This document shows positions 46,915 to 59,892 of a stretch of 64,000 bases of DNA, in pieces (position 1 is the stretch's first letter; the number at the start of each line of letters is the position of its first letter). Where the stretch lies: contig NW_026570267.1 in NCBI RefSeq assembly GCF_019649055.1, positions 124,001 to 188,000 of the forward strand, in the 5' to 3' direction. This stretch comes from Paramacrobiotus metropolitanus. Taxonomy: Eukaryota; Tardigrada; Eutardigrada; Parachela; Macrobiotidae. The notes beneath the pieces are model-generated. The model was not told where the DNA came from. It ran no database searches and saw only the letters and a list, made by a program, of their open reading frames with translations. The translations under genes were made by a program, and so were the position numbers.

Positions 46915-49900
46915 TTGTGGGAAAGGTGGCAACATGGATGACTGCGAATCAGGTAATGAAAAGTTAGTTATGTCTTGGCTTCGAAGGTTAGTAATGGCGG
47001 GGGTATGTGTTTTTTGATCTATTCTGAAGCGATGCAACAATGTTTTTATAAAGAAAATATAAGAAGCTGGATAAATGCATTTTACTGATTAACCCGGATA
47101 TATTTATTCCTTATCTTTGTGAGTTGAGAGCTGTCCCTGTGTGTGTGGGTATTATCCCAGGGAGGGAGTAATTTCGATGAGATGCTGCGGTGTTGTGGCT
47201 TTTTGCGTAACAGATTTGGCTTTTTTGTTACAGATTGGTGCTACTGCAAATGTTATTCCGGGGAAATGCACAAAAAATCCTGCCATTCATGCAGACAGTG
47301 GCGGAACCCTTCCAGCAGAGCCTTGTGGAGGCCTCTTAGTGGCGCCCCAAGGCATTGACCACACCCAATTTCCCCGATGTTCCGCATCTCGCCGGTTTAA
47401 TTACCTGATTTGGCGGATTATAGGCGGTCCAGAAACCGCATCAGTTTATTATTAACGGAAGTGTATGTCCGAACACCAGACAGCATTTCGGTGGCCGTTT
47501 ATGACGAGTTCTCATGGGCGTTATCTGCTTCTCTTAATTTATTGCCTGAAGCCGACATTGAAGCGGAGACTCCAAACGCCCATGTAGAGAAAGATTGGGT
47601 CGATATTAATTTGGATAATTTTCCAAAATTATCTGTGTAAGTCTCGGAGATTCTCGTTAACGACCCCATGATAATGCTGCTTTTTTGTAGGATTGAAACT
47701 ATTAAGCCAGTTATGGTGATTAAACTCACTCTGAAAGATACTTCACGGTTTACGGGATTTGTTGATCTGCATGGGTTGAACCTTACCTATCTTGTAACAC
47801 CGATTAACGAAAAACCGTCCTTATCCGCACAAGTCCCAGAAAGCGTGTGTTCATATCGTTCATGTTCGCATCTGGGAAGATGCCTGGTCAGTTCAGCGTT
47901 CACGTCGACAGTCTGCAGTTGTAACGAGGGATCCAAAGGTGCGAAGTGTCAGTACGGACCGCTGTGTTCCGAGCCGGACCGGTCTGGTTTTCAGTTGCAT
48001 TCCCCATGTGGGAATCGAGGATCATGTCGGTACGCATCTAATTTTAAAATTCATGTCGTTCCTTCATTTTAAACTTCATATCGTAAATGTTAGTGCTAGC
48101 TTTTAAAATTTCTTGAGCAAGTTTTGCGGTAGCAGTTCATTCGTCAGTCTTATGAATTTTGCTCCAGATACCGCGCACCCGATCATGTGATATGCAACTG
48201 TAAAGAAAATTTCACGGGTGATCACTGCGACACGTGGAAAGTCAATGTTTTACCGGACTGTGAAAAATTGCACTGCCAAGAAATGTGCAATGTGGACCCC
48301 AGACTATGATAGCGAGTTGTGGTTGCCTCTCCGATGGGATATTGGGACCGGATGGTCGAACATGTACCAGTCGTACGAATCCTGTCCCTCGTGCCATAGC
48401 AGCCACATCCACCCGATCACCTCAGTCTTGTCGGACTATACTTACACAAGAGCGCGGTGTGGTTTCGTCGCCGAATTATCCGCATGCGTTCCCAATACCC
48501 ATCCAGTGCGAATGGATCATCGAAGCGGGCGCAAATCGCCAAACAGTGCTCTACTTCAACGAAATCTACCTTAAAGATCCGGTATCATTGAGGGTTTCGG
48601 CGTACGACTATTACGATATTAACGGAGAGACAAGAAATGAGGACGCGCATGTGTTTACGTTTGAGGACTATCCTGATAAGTAGGTCTGGTGTAGCAGCAT
48701 GATGCCATGTGGTGAAATTTAGCAGATTATTCGCTTTAGTTTTTCTCGCTGATTTTTTTAGCAGCTTATATCCGAAATCGGTGCCCGAACTATATGTTAG
48801 TTGTTTGCAGTTTGACAATAACAAAGCCATATGTCGTTCTGCGGATGACAATACGCCGAGAAGATTTCGCCCGAAATTATCCTTTCCCACGTGTGCGCCA
48901 ATTTTTGTTGGATATTTTTGGCTTCAACGTCACTTACATCAGTTACCCTTCTAACAGCCTGGTGGTTCACAGGAATTCATGCCATCCTTTTGAATGCAGT
49001 TTTGCAGGACTGTGTAAAACCGCCAGTGATTTCGAAAGCTTCTATTGTGAATGCTTCGAAGGATTTTTTGTCCCCATTGTGAATATGGACCAAGGTGCGG
49101 TCTCTCGGAAAATCCCTGCCTTAATAATGGAACATGCAAGTAAGAATTTGCGAGGTTACCTGTATCACTTGTAACAGATATTAGAGAGGGATTGGATTAG
49201 TAGATATGATCGTAAAAATGTGTAGGCTTTAGTGAGTAGAAGAAAAAGCAATAAATATTAGAGCAATTTCGAAACTATATTTTTTGAGGCACAGAGTAGT
49301 AAAACGGTTGTCTAACCAGGGCATGTTTCCTTGCAGGTACTACTTTGGAACAGACAGAGTTGAGTGTGTTTGTCCGCCGGGGTATACTGGGGCGCTCTGT
49401 GAAAAGAAGACAGATGTCGACGAAAAATGCAAGAAACCCAACTGCAGTCATCATTGTAGCCACAGAGGCATGAACCGTTATTGCGAATGCCGGTACGGGT
49501 TCCAGTTAGAGCGTGATGGACGGACGTGCAAAGATTTAGGTGGGCGACAACTGCTGTTGAATTTTACCTTCAAAGAAACCACGGCTGTATCCGCTGTATC
49601 GGTTCCGAATGCCATCAATGTGCTACGGAATTTGGTTCCTGGACTGGATAACTGCCGGCGCCAGAGTGTCTTCAACGACACCACACTGTTGTTCCGCTGT
49701 CAGTCACCCAATTCGCTTGTGGAGAACAATTTGCGGCAGCAATTGAAATACTTTACACGCACCAGTGCTGGATTCCTGGGAGCATATCATCTAAGTAACT
49801 TTACTATAACAAGATTTCTCAGCGTCAGAGATATTAATTTATCGGTTTATTCGCATCTTCCTACACCGGAAAAAATCGGAACTGGCCATTGTATGCCTAG

Positions 49901-51288
49901 TTGAAGGCAGTCCATGGATGACGGTTACTTGGCGGAAAGATTACATTGTTTTGATCCATCTCGATTGCGAGATATGTGGTTGACCAGAATTCCGCTCGCG
50001 GCGAAGGGACAAGCCAGTGTGCAGCTGAATATTGAGAATGTACGAAGGGTGCATCAGGGTGTGTACTCGTGTGAAGTGGAAGATTTTGGAGTGACGGTGA
50101 AGCAATCAATCTATGTCGAGGTGCTCCGGGCACCGGAAATGGAGATTTATCCGGCTTCCCCATTTGTGTTAAAAGGAAGCATTGCCGCTGTAACATGTAT
50201 GACTGTCCAGAAAGCAGATTTCAAATGGTTTAGGAAAGGCGAAGATGTCACGTAAGGCATGGAGCTGGAAAAACCGTTTTATAACAAGAAAATTGTTTGA
50301 GTAAATTGCCAAAATGCCAGTTGTATGGTCATTTTGGATGACATCCGGATATGAATTCAGATGGCTTTAACTCGTGTACGTTTACCACATTTACATACAG
50401 GCATGTTTGCAGTATCATGGGTGATCATTCGTACAAAGCGTACAATATCCAACCGGATACGCCCAGCCGGGGTCAACATTTGGTGGTCTCGGGTATCTCC
50501 GAAAGCTCTGACTTTACTTGCGTAGCCTCGAATGGGGCTGGCAGTAAGGAGCAGACTGTTCGCATCAGAGTTCTGGACGCCAATGACACAGTCTGCCAAC
50601 CGGAGCGCTACGGGAGAAATGAGTGGACTATGACGGGAGCCGGCGCCGATAACGAGCAAAACTGTCCAGACAGCATGCAGGGAACAGCCCGACGTCATTA
50701 CTCGAGCGGCCACTGGATGCCACCGGTGTTCGACGACTGTGCGTCCATTCCACTCTTGAAGCTGAAAACATCGGTTGACAGTATTCAAGCCGGGTTCGGC
50801 GATCGGGATGCCGGAAATCTAAAAAACCTCATGGCCAGGTTGAATGATTTCGTTAACAACCAAGAGGTGATTCGTGGACGAGGTAATTGTTACCTTGCTT
50901 GCGTTCTTTCGGCGCACCATTTCATTTGCTCCTATTTTGTTAGCTATTTAAGCTGATCGTACCATTAGTCTAGTCAATATGTCGACATTAACTTTTATTT
51001 TTCATATATTTATTTTGGAATGATGGACCGTCATGAGTTTGTATTCCAGATATGGGAAATGCTGTGGAAATGTTGGATGTTCTTCACAAATTGAGTGGCA
51101 TCTTAGTAGAAACTGGATACAAAGATGTTACCGTTGATGAATTTTGGCTGAAGTCGGTCAAGCGACTGCTCGATCACACTGATACCAGATCAACGGTACT
51201 TGATATCTTCAATCGGTTCCCATTTATCACGCTCCGGAAGACTTTGTTGAACCCATTTCGCACATGCAGTGCCTGTGTATTTTCGTAG
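46915..51288 (+). CDS. CUB/EGF/SEA/Ig/HRM/GAIN-like extracellular protein (adhesion-GPCR-like, no 7TM seen)
   Basis: Order seen: a first CUB-like module (about 47310-47840) and EGF (CSYRSCSHLGRC..., 47845-48020). EGF-like repeats follow (48170-48430, NFTGDHC and GPDGRTC), then a second CUB (ERGVVSSPNYPHAFPIPIQC, 48430-48960) and EGF (48985-49080). Next are an EGF pair (VECVCPPGYTGALC, CSHHCSHRGMNRYC, 49330-49550), a SEA-like stretch (49550-49830) and Ig domains (ENVRRVHQGVYSC; DFTCVASNGAG). An HRM domain follows (WTMTGAGADNEQNCPDSMQG, SSGHWMPPVFDDC, 50600-50740), then a GAIN-like part (50760-50880, 51051-51260). HRM plus GAIN is the signature of adhesion G-protein-coupled receptors. No GPS site or seven-helix region follows before the next gene. 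Frames break near 47428, 48290 and 49895. It may be truncated, secreted or mis-assembled; no ligand is implied. Confidence 0.6.
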
Positions 51289-52027
51289 AGACTGGTTACG
51301 GTTTATGAAAATTGGTTGAAATCGGTCAGGCGTCTGGGTGTTGGGGTATTAGTGGATGTAATGATATATTTTTGCTAACAGTGTGTAAATTTGTTATAAC
51401 TCCTATTTTGTCTGCTAGTGTAGTGAGTGAGCCTTTAAAATAAATGTGTGTGTATCCTCATGTGTGCTATACAATAGCTTAAAGCTCAATCAGAACATTT
51501 GGAAAATTCACCGCCTGCCGCATTGCACGTGGACTTGAGATGCCATTAGGAAAGGTAAGTTAACAAATACCTGCGGACAAAATTAAACTACTTTTACCTT
51601 AAGGGAATAAATTGCGTAATTAGATTTTTGCGCAGAATATAAATAATAATTGCAGTTTGTACTACCGTCAGTTTTCAATCCACGACTCGATGTCTCTATA
51701 CCCTTGCACTACAATATAGATATACATGACATTGGTACTTGTACATAGTACATACAATACATTAATATGGGGTAAGAGCTTAATACCTCCATTACACTTG
51801 CAATATAATTCTGTTCTTCTGGAAGCCGCAGGCTGAAAAGAATAACAGTAACAAATTCCAAAGCAACCAACGCGGAAAAACAGCTTCTCAATTCAGAAAA
51901 TTAGCGCAGCTTGGGCACAAAGGTGTTTCTGGTTGGAAACACTTGATAATTGATGATTCGGCATTAGTTTTATTCCGTGCCGTAAGAGGAAACTGTTCCG
52001 GAAATTATTCTTCCAAATCCCTAAACC
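51289..52027. other. No gene seen; 7TM exons expected here are absent
   Basis: After the GAIN-like exon one would expect a GPS motif and seven transmembrane helices (about 250 residues). No hydrophobic exon series is found on either strand. Confidence 0.5.
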
Positions 52028-53625
52028 ATGTACAGGCAACAGAAGCCCGTTTTTTGGCTTATCAGTATTACAGCCTTAATGTACGGTGAGTACCAAACAG
52101 CTAACACGTTGAGTTCAAGTTTTACACTAACATTCAATTGCCGACCGATCGTTTAGCGTTACTGCGTATGTTTGAGTTCAGTTCTGGATTTCTTGATATG
52201 GAAATGCCGAAACTCTAAACAATAATGTAAAACCATTAACGTTTATGAAGTTATCGTCTATAGCGTTTTCGCATTATTGGGTCACCTTTTTTATTTTAAA
52301 ATACCCGAATATAATTAAGCATGCGCGTTGTGAATACAGTAACAGTGCAACTTAATCACATTAAAATCATGTCAATGCGAAAAGCGGAGTGGCAAAAGAA
52401 ATCGGGCCTGGAAATCGACTAAATTTTCGAGCTTTTGTCCATAGACCGCGTTATTTGTATATCGTTTCTAAAACTACGACAAGTAAATCAAGTACAAAAA
52501 CATTATAATACTCGTACAAAATAAAGTAAGCCAACATGCTAGCTTAATTAACTGGCCTATTGCAGTTACGTATACTGAAATTAAAGAAGATAGAAGAACC
52601 GCGCTGGTTGCAGTATCATTTCAGAGTAATGCTTTAGAATACTTTTTTGGCATCACCAAATGCTTATATAGATATACACAGATATTAAATTGCTTGCAAA
52701 ATTAAATTCCATGAATGAATAGTAACCCTCGGCATTGTGTGATTCAGCATCCTTCACCGCTGCCCAGGATGATGACGATGATAATCCCGATGATTTCAAT
52801 CTGCCCAAACCAACCAAAAGGCTGCCAGTACAGAATACACCGGCTCCCATAATGCAATCGAACCCGGTTCCATCCGTGAACAACACGCCGGCGGTGGTGA
52901 GCGCCACAGCCACGCAATCCCTGCAAGCTTTACCCAAGACCGGCGGAAGTGATCAAGTCAATATGCAAGTGGACAACTCCATACTGGATAAAATTGTTAA
53001 TAAAGCCATCAGCATTGCGCCGTCCGCCACGCGGAAAAATAAAATAAATGCTTTTACCGTACGATTGTTCTCTACGATTGATTCGTCGAACGATCCCGAA
53101 AGCGGTGTGTCCAGTGTCCGCACCCGGGTGGTGACACAGACGACCACTACATACTACACAGCAACCGATGACCGTAAGCTGATTAAAATTGAATCTCACT
53201 CACAAAATTATGTTTTGTAAAGGACGTACTTAATAACATTGATATCGTTGTGGACAAAAAAATTGTCTCGAATATTTTTGTCGCTATAATATTAACTTTA
53301 CTACGGCATCGTATCATTCACTACGAAGTAGACGACGAACGGTACGTACGTAATTGCTTAGCGTGAAATTATCGCAACGTGACCTTTGAATTTTTCTTTA
53401 GCTCACTTGACCGGAAATGACGATCTCGGCGGTCTCATTGGGTTAGCGCCCACAATGAAGAACACTGCCCGTGTCATCGCCACCCAGAGCTCATATACGA
53501 CATCCAGAGCCGATTTCCCGGTTACAGTCACTATGATCACGTACTCACCCATAATGACTACCGGATCCTGGACACAGACCGTCGAGCAAACCGAATTCAA
53601 ATGGACAAAAACCCTGGGGCATTGA
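52028..53625 (+). CDS. Secreted acidic, Thr-rich protein of unknown function
   Basis: Exon 1 (52028-52085) codes a signal peptide (MYRQQKPVFWLISITALMYG). Exon 2 (52748-53216 or to the stop at 53220) joins in phase 1 and begins ASFTAAQDDDDDNPDDF. It then has Pro/Thr/Gln-rich sequence and a stretch VRTRVVTQTTTTYYTATDDR. A last exon (53402-53625) codes NDDLGGLIGLAPTMKNTARV and VTVTMITYSPIMTTGSWTQT. Linking it in frame needs a micro-exon near 53332-53345; otherwise the protein ends at 53220 with 176 residues. The alternating Thr/Val/Tyr stretches could form beta structure. The family is not recognised. A cuticle or extracellular matrix role is a guess only. Confidence 0.5.
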
Positions 53626-55739
53626 AGGAAGATACGGAATAACAATTACAGTTATAAAAATACTTAGAAACCACCGGGACTTAACGTACAGTAATACTGC
53701 ATACGAAAAGCTTGTATTGATTGATGCATGATTTCTGGAAGCTGTGATTTTTAGCATTTGAAGTCTACGTGACCGAAATTTACTTCGTTACGGGTTAAAA
53801 TATAATAGACACACTCGGCCTATCGAACCCTGCCTAATAAGTTGTAAAATTTACGAAACGCTTATGGAAACCAATTACTGAATCTCCAGTTGCTTGTATT
53901 TGAAGAATGTGCAGTTGGTTTGTGTTCGCCCCGGCATCGCGACCTTTCTGTAATTCTATCGACTACAGAAAGGTCAAAATCGGATAGTAAGTAATTGTGC
54001 ACAACATTCGCCCTGTACTCCTATTTTAACATTTCGAAATCAGTCACAAGTTATTTGTTTGCCCTTTGCCGCTCAATAGCCATAGATTCTTGTCCCACTG
54101 AAACTTTCAAAAAGTTAAGTAAAAGATATGCGGTAGCAGGCACACAGTCTGCGTCAGTCATACGCAGCGGTAATTATGTACTGTAGCCGCGCGATAAGTT
54201 TGCACCACTTTTAGATCCGGGCGTGCTGCAGCGTGTGTGTTGATTTCCGTATACCAGACTCTGTGGTGCAAACTTATCGCGCGGCTACAGTAAACACAGA
54301 ATAATTTAAGCCAGAACACGACTGCGAGCACTGCAGTTTTACTGTTCGACGGTTTATGTTTTCGTACATCAAGGTCTTATTGTTATCTAATTATTCTAAT
54401 CGTCATGATACAAGCTCATACAATTATATCCGGTTGTTTCTACACGGTCAGATTTCTTAGAAATTGACACTCTACTCAACAATGCAGGAGTCCATAGTGC
54501 AAGACACTACGACTTAGTCATCCCATTGCAGTGCTGTGGCTCTATATAGTGCGTAGATGATGTATCGGTCAATTTACAGAATGATAGATTTTAGATGCGT
54601 TTGTAATACAATGCGGTATTCATAATTACAAGATTGTAAACATCGCATTACGCAAACCTTAACGAGTCATATTTTTAACAAATCAGACGTACAACCTGCA
54701 GTACTGTACAAGACTGCAAAACCGGCGATGGGAGTGTCACTGAAGCGCGCTTCCATTGTTCAGCATACGTTCTCGTATTATTTTGTTAAAACTGTCACAG
54801 CCAGTGTGCGTGCTTTTTCCTTCAGCAAATCTTAACGTATGTGGACTTTCCTGGAAGATGTGAGGTTGGTGGTCTTCGGCCACCTCTAATTATCTAGTGT
54901 GTATCATTGCATCGAATATGTGGATTGTGGAGCAGGTTGAATGCCATTTTCTGTGATCAACGGGAAATTTGAAACTGATTGGTGTATTTTTCGCAATCAA
55001 CCAACAGGTAAGTTAAATAACTTAATAACTTGTACGATCTGCATTATCATCGCACCCGTATGTACAATACGAGTACTGTAAGTATTGTGCTGCGCTCTAG
55101 CTGTTGAATATGTACGACACATCTGCATAATCTGGCAGCCTCTTGAAACCGGTTGGTTTACACATTTTGGTGTATTTGCTTTTTCTTCCTCCCACGATGT
55201 CCAGTACGTGACTGCGTATAGCAATTGACATTCGGCACTTCATTTTATTACATATCTTAAAAATCTTCACCGGACAGATGTTATGACATTCTACACACCT
55301 CCGACCGACAACATGGCACTTGTTTAATTTTTCCCCGAGTGCAGACGTTTTCTGTGTACACATGCGTAATCTCTCGCACTTCGCTAGTTACACTCGTTGT
55401 ACGATTGTATTTTCAGGCAAACGAAAACCTCAGTTGACTTTATTTCAACAATATCGGTTCGGATAATTTTATATGGACGGATTGATGTGCTGCTCGGATT
55501 ATTTGCATAATATAACGATGGTTGTCCTTATATTCCGTTGACAGTTAAATCCGTCCACCGGCTTCATCGTGCAGCCAAAAATGTGGGAATGCCAAGGATT
55601 GTACTAAAGTATTTCACGGCCATGCTGCAATGGTAAACAAAGTGGATTAACTATTTACACGTGGACTTATCCTTATTAAATCTGTTGTATTCACTGACTG
55701 AAATCCGATCGCTTTTTTTGCGACAAAATCTCTCCAAAA
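53626..55739. other. Intergenic with one MITE
   Basis: No coding exon is seen. There is a 12-bp inverted repeat GACCTTTCTGTA / TACAGAAAGGTC (53941-53975) and a small terminal-inverted-repeat element at 54181-54290. The 3' part is the upstream region of the G-alpha gene. Confidence 0.45.
54181..54290. mobile_element. 110-bp MITE with 28-bp perfect terminal inverted repeats and TA duplication
   Basis: CTGTAGCCGCGCGATAAGTT plus TGCACCAC (54181-54208) is repeated exactly in inverted form at 54263-54290. TA flanks both ends (54179-54180 and 54291-54292). There is no coding capacity. The ends differ from the mariner copies here, so a different Tc1/mariner-type transposase would have moved it. Confidence 0.85.
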
Positions 55740-57465
55740 ATGCCGTGTGATTTTTTGTTATCTTGCCTGAATCTGGAAGACACCAAACAGCGTCAGAGTC
55801 GTATTATTGATAAAGAACTTCACAAACAGAAACGCCAACTACGCCGGCAGATGAAAATTCTCTTATTGGGCGCCGGTGAATCCGGCAAATCCACTTTTCT
55901 CAAGCAGATTCGTATTATGCATGGAGACAGTTTCAGTGATTATGCGATACAGGAGTTTATCCTGACTATTCGACAGAACGTTATTATGGGCATGAAAGTG
56001 CTGTTGGATGCCCGCCGGAAACTGGGTATTCCCTGGAAGGATCCGCTGAATGAGGCACCGTCTAAGAGGGTTTTCAACTGTGATGTCCAGTTGGCGGTGG
56101 AACCGAATAATTTCTGCCAGAATTTTGTTCCGGCCATATGCGCGCTATGGGCAGATTCCGCGGTGAAATTAGCGTTTGAACGGCGCCGGGAATATCAGCT
56201 GGGAGATTCCATTAAGTACTTCCTGGTGGAGCTGCCCAGGATCGGATTACGTGTACGTCCTAAATTTTGTGCTTAGTCTAGTTAATACTTATTTTTTAAG
56301 AAGAATTTGCTGATGCGGAGAAAGTGGTTAAATAACAATTCTTGCTCGAGAGCATAAATATTTCTATCATAATACATAATATGCGTATATAAAAACTGAT
56401 TTGTCTAATTTACTTTTTAATAATAATTTCTAGCCAAAATGACCCTAATTGTGGTCGCATAATATGTCAGTGTAAATGCTTGTTTGGTATCGTGAAACTG
56501 CATTTCGTGAAAAAATTTTCTGGATGGTCAGCAAACCGGTGCTAATCGTTACTGACTGGATACGGTAATAAACTTTCTTCCTGTTGGCATATATTGTTTA
56601 CTTGAAGCACCAACAACGAACAATTTTTACTGCACTAATTTTGTGTTATTTTTTTCTCCAACTTGCAGATTCATTGTATACAAATATTGTAAATATTTGT
56701 CAAATGTTTACTTCGTGCTTGTAAGCAATTATTTCTGCAGGACTATAAACCCACGAATCTGGATATTTTACACGCTCGCAAAGCGACCAAAGGCATCACC
56801 GAGTACACAGTAGCCATACAGAATGTTCCGTTCCTCTTCGTTGACGTCGGTAAAAAAATCATTTACACTCAGGTTTAATATGAATGAATGTCACACCTCG
56901 GTACTTTCTTTGAAGTGTTCCATACGCATGATTGTTATTACCACTTTGAAGTGCAGTGCCACCGAATATTTATGACAAAATATGTTGTTTGTTGTCGTCC
57001 GCAGGTGGACAACGTTCGCAGCGTCAGAAATGGTTCCAGTGCTTTGAATCGGTTAATGCTATCCTCTTTCTGGCCGCTGCCAATGAATACGACCAAGTAC
57101 TACTTGAAGATCGGCAGACCAGCAGAATAATGGAAGCGTGTGCGATATTCGAAACCATCGTCAACAATCTGGTCTTTGTGGAGGTGGCTATAATACTGTT
57201 TCTGAATAAGACCGATCTGTTGGAGGAGAAATATCAGCGCTGTTTGATCTCCGATTTTTTACCGGAATTCCTGGGTAATCCGCGCGATATTAAGCAAGTA
57301 AAGGATTTTTTGTTGGGCATCTTCGATCGATGCCGGAAAGATCGCAGTAAAAGCCTGTATCATCACTGGACCAGTGTTATTGATACTCAGCACACACACC
57401 AAATCTTCTCCTACGTACGCGATGAAATTCGTCGGGAAAACCTACGCCAAATTGGTTTATATTAG
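55740..57465 (+). CDS. Heterotrimeric G protein alpha subunit, G12/13 class
   Basis: Three exons (55740-56252, 56741-56849, 57005-57465) join in phases 0 and 1 to give 360 residues, the usual length. The P-loop GAGESGKST is at 44-52, and switch I ARKATKG at about 183-189 contains the Mg-binding Thr. Switch II DVGGQRSQRQKWFQCFE begins at about 206. The guanine-specificity motif LFLNKTDLL and the TSVIDTQH segment (TCAT-like) follow. The N-terminal helix QRRQMKILLLGAG and the ETIVNN and IENILFL-type context fit G12/13 (concertina/GNA12-13), which couples receptors to RhoGEFs at the plasma membrane. Cys3 and Cys9 could be palmitoylated. There is no N-terminal Gly2, so it is not myristoylated. The C-terminus LRQIGLY differs from the vertebrate LKDIMLQ, which could change receptor selectivity. 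No frame break is seen. Confidence 0.92.
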
Positions 57466-59359
57466 CTGATTGCAAAAATTTGTGCCGCTCTTTCTTTGTA
57501 ATGCTCACTTTTTACGCAATCGATCGTTGCATATTTGACCTTATGTTTATATTTATGAACTCATGGTTCAGTGAATTGATGTGACTTACTTTTTTCTGTC
57601 CAGCATTTGCGATCCGTCCTTTTTTCGAAAAAGCAAAATATATGCGTCGTTGACCGTTTATGCAATGTTTTGTTGTTTACCTATAAAAAATTTGCTCGAT
57701 AGTTTTTCCGTATGCCAGTTCAGCACAGCATTTGGTCGACACGATAATTATGTATGTTGCAAAATCCGTATCATTTGACCGCTGCAGTAAATTTGTGTGA
57801 ATAATGCGTTGCGATTGCCTGGCCATTTGTTTATTTCACACTACATGACGTGTGCAGAGTCAACACTGCCGACGAGTTTTATCGATAGTTACACAAACCA
57901 GCCATCTGAAAGGCCTGTTTGTCCACAAGTTTATGTATGCTTAATAAAATTTCGGATTAGGCTAACCCTCTTTGCCGGTACATATTACAGAATAGGCATC
58001 TGTGCTGGTCTCCAAAATTAATGCACGTTTTATATTAATTATATTTACAAAGTGAAGTAAGTAGTACAAAGTGAAGTGCATCGCTTACCTACGTATACAG
58101 TCAGTTTTGTGTTTTTAAATGAAAATTAATGAGTTTTAAAATAATAAGTTTTAATGAGAATTACTGGATTGTGTGTTTTTAATTGAAAACTAATGAGACC
58201 GAGTTTTACGCCACATCATCTCTGCACTTACTGAACGACAGATTTCTGGGTTATAATGTTTGATTGTGTATACCTACTTCATACTTGTACTTAATCGCAG
58301 TAGCATCAATGCATAACTAATCTTAAATCGATTATCTTCTTAATTCAGTAATTCGTCTTATTTTCGGTTAAAATCGCTAAAAAAATTGTGCTTATTGTAT
58401 TAACAGTATTTAATTACAGCACTTGGAATGAATGCTCTAAAGGTCACCCACAGGAGCATATAACGGTACTCGGGCACATATATCGCAGCAGCACAATGCC
58501 ATATGAGCATACCTTACTTAAATCTATTATAAAACTATGTAGCATTATCATATTAATTTAAGTCTTATTAATATAATTTTGTTGGTCTGGATATATTGTT
58601 AAGATCATCGTATTTTGCAAGCTTTTGTGGCTTGTCGGTATTTTTGTAGGTCGGAACAATGAATTCCAGTAGACATAAATAAGTGAAGGCAGAAGTGTAC
58701 TGGACTTAACAAAATGCAGATCTTGTGGCCATGAAAAACAGAATGCGCAAGTTTGCACAAAACTGGGTGCGCGCAAATCTTACTTGGACAGTTTACCGCA
58801 GTGTAAAGTCGTATGTACAATACAGTACGTATCGTACAGGTTTAACAGCATAATCTATATCTATATCTATATAGGTAGTTTGTGTGCGGTAGAATTTTAC
58901 TTTGCAGGCACTCCAGCATTACATTTTAAGACCACAACTTCCGCTGCTTAAATGTTGAACCGGCAACGAAAATGCTTTCCGGCGATTTCCTCTCAAGGCG
59001 CATTTGATCGACTTATTGATTTTGCAGCGTGGATTTGTGCAGCGAGTAAAGAGCAGACAGCACTTCGATTCTGCGCTACGGCCGTACCATCCCGAAGATT
59101 TGTACACAATACGGATTGTTTATTTGCAGGTTTCCAGGCGTTTATAAAATTCTGCACAATATTATTATTGTTATCAACGAAAGCAACTTTGTTTATATTA
59201 TTTTAAGCGTTTCAGTTAACAGTTGCCCGGCGGTTAATGTTGTTTGGATTGATCGTCATGCTACACCACTGACATCAAAATCACAACACTGATCAAGAGC
59301 CGTGAAAAAATAATAATTGGAAGAATTGGAACGTTAACGTAAAATTGCTTTGACCGGAA
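57466..59359. other. Intergenic, no gene seen
   Basis: 3' flank of G-alpha and 5' flank of EMRE. AT-rich, with only short frames. A TCTATATCTATATC run lies near 58857-58873. No repeats can be delimited. Confidence 0.45.
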
Positions 59360-59677
59360 ATGTCACTGATCTTCCAAAGATCTCTTCGGCATTTTTTATC
59401 ATTCCACCTTAAGGGAGCATCGCGCGACTGTACAAGGAAAAGCTACCGCAGGGTAATTCTGGAGACAAGAACCATCTATCCCCCGGAAGTCGTTGCAAAG
59501 AGATACTCATCTACATTGGAGCATGTTCCCGATCATCCGGCTCCATCGACATTCTTACGGGTGATATTGGCAACGATCGTGGCAACCGGTGGTATCACCT
59601 TGGGATCCCTGCTTAGTCAGTACTCGGCAGCGTTCCTGGAAGAAAACGATATATTTGTACCATCCGAAGAAGATTAG
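59360..59677 (+). CDS. SMDT1: EMRE, essential regulator of the mitochondrial calcium uniporter
   Basis: A single exon codes 105 residues. The N-terminus is Arg/Lys-rich and amphipathic, as in a mitochondrial presequence. One transmembrane helix (FLRVILATIVATGGITLG, about 64-82) is followed by SLLSQYSAAFLEENDIFVPS and an acidic end EED. This matches the EMRE signature in which SxxxAALLEEHDIFVP and a poly-acidic C-terminus follow the helix. EMRE sits in the inner mitochondrial membrane, holds MCU in an open-competent state and links it to MICU1 through its acidic tail. Here the tail is short (SEED) compared with the six or more acidic residues of vertebrates. It is metazoan-specific, which supports an animal source. 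Confidence 0.85.
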   Translation: MSLIFQRSLRHFLSFHLKGASRDCTRKSYRRVILETRTIYPPEVVAKRYSSTLEHVPDHPAPSTFLRVILATIVATGGITLGSLLSQYSAAFLEENDIFVPSEED

Positions 59678-59892
59678 CTGCTAGAATGCTAGTAACCGGG
59701 ATAGATATCCGGATCAAGGATCAATGTGTATCTGATGTATAGTTGCACCCTTGGATGTTCAACTCAACGCAAAAAGATTTTTTCCCTCACGAAACCCGAA
59801 TATTCCAGATAAACCGAAAATGAGAAATTTAGTTTTGGTTGTATAAGTAAAATGTAGTTTAATTAGGGAGTAGTTTGTATTTGGTAATCATG

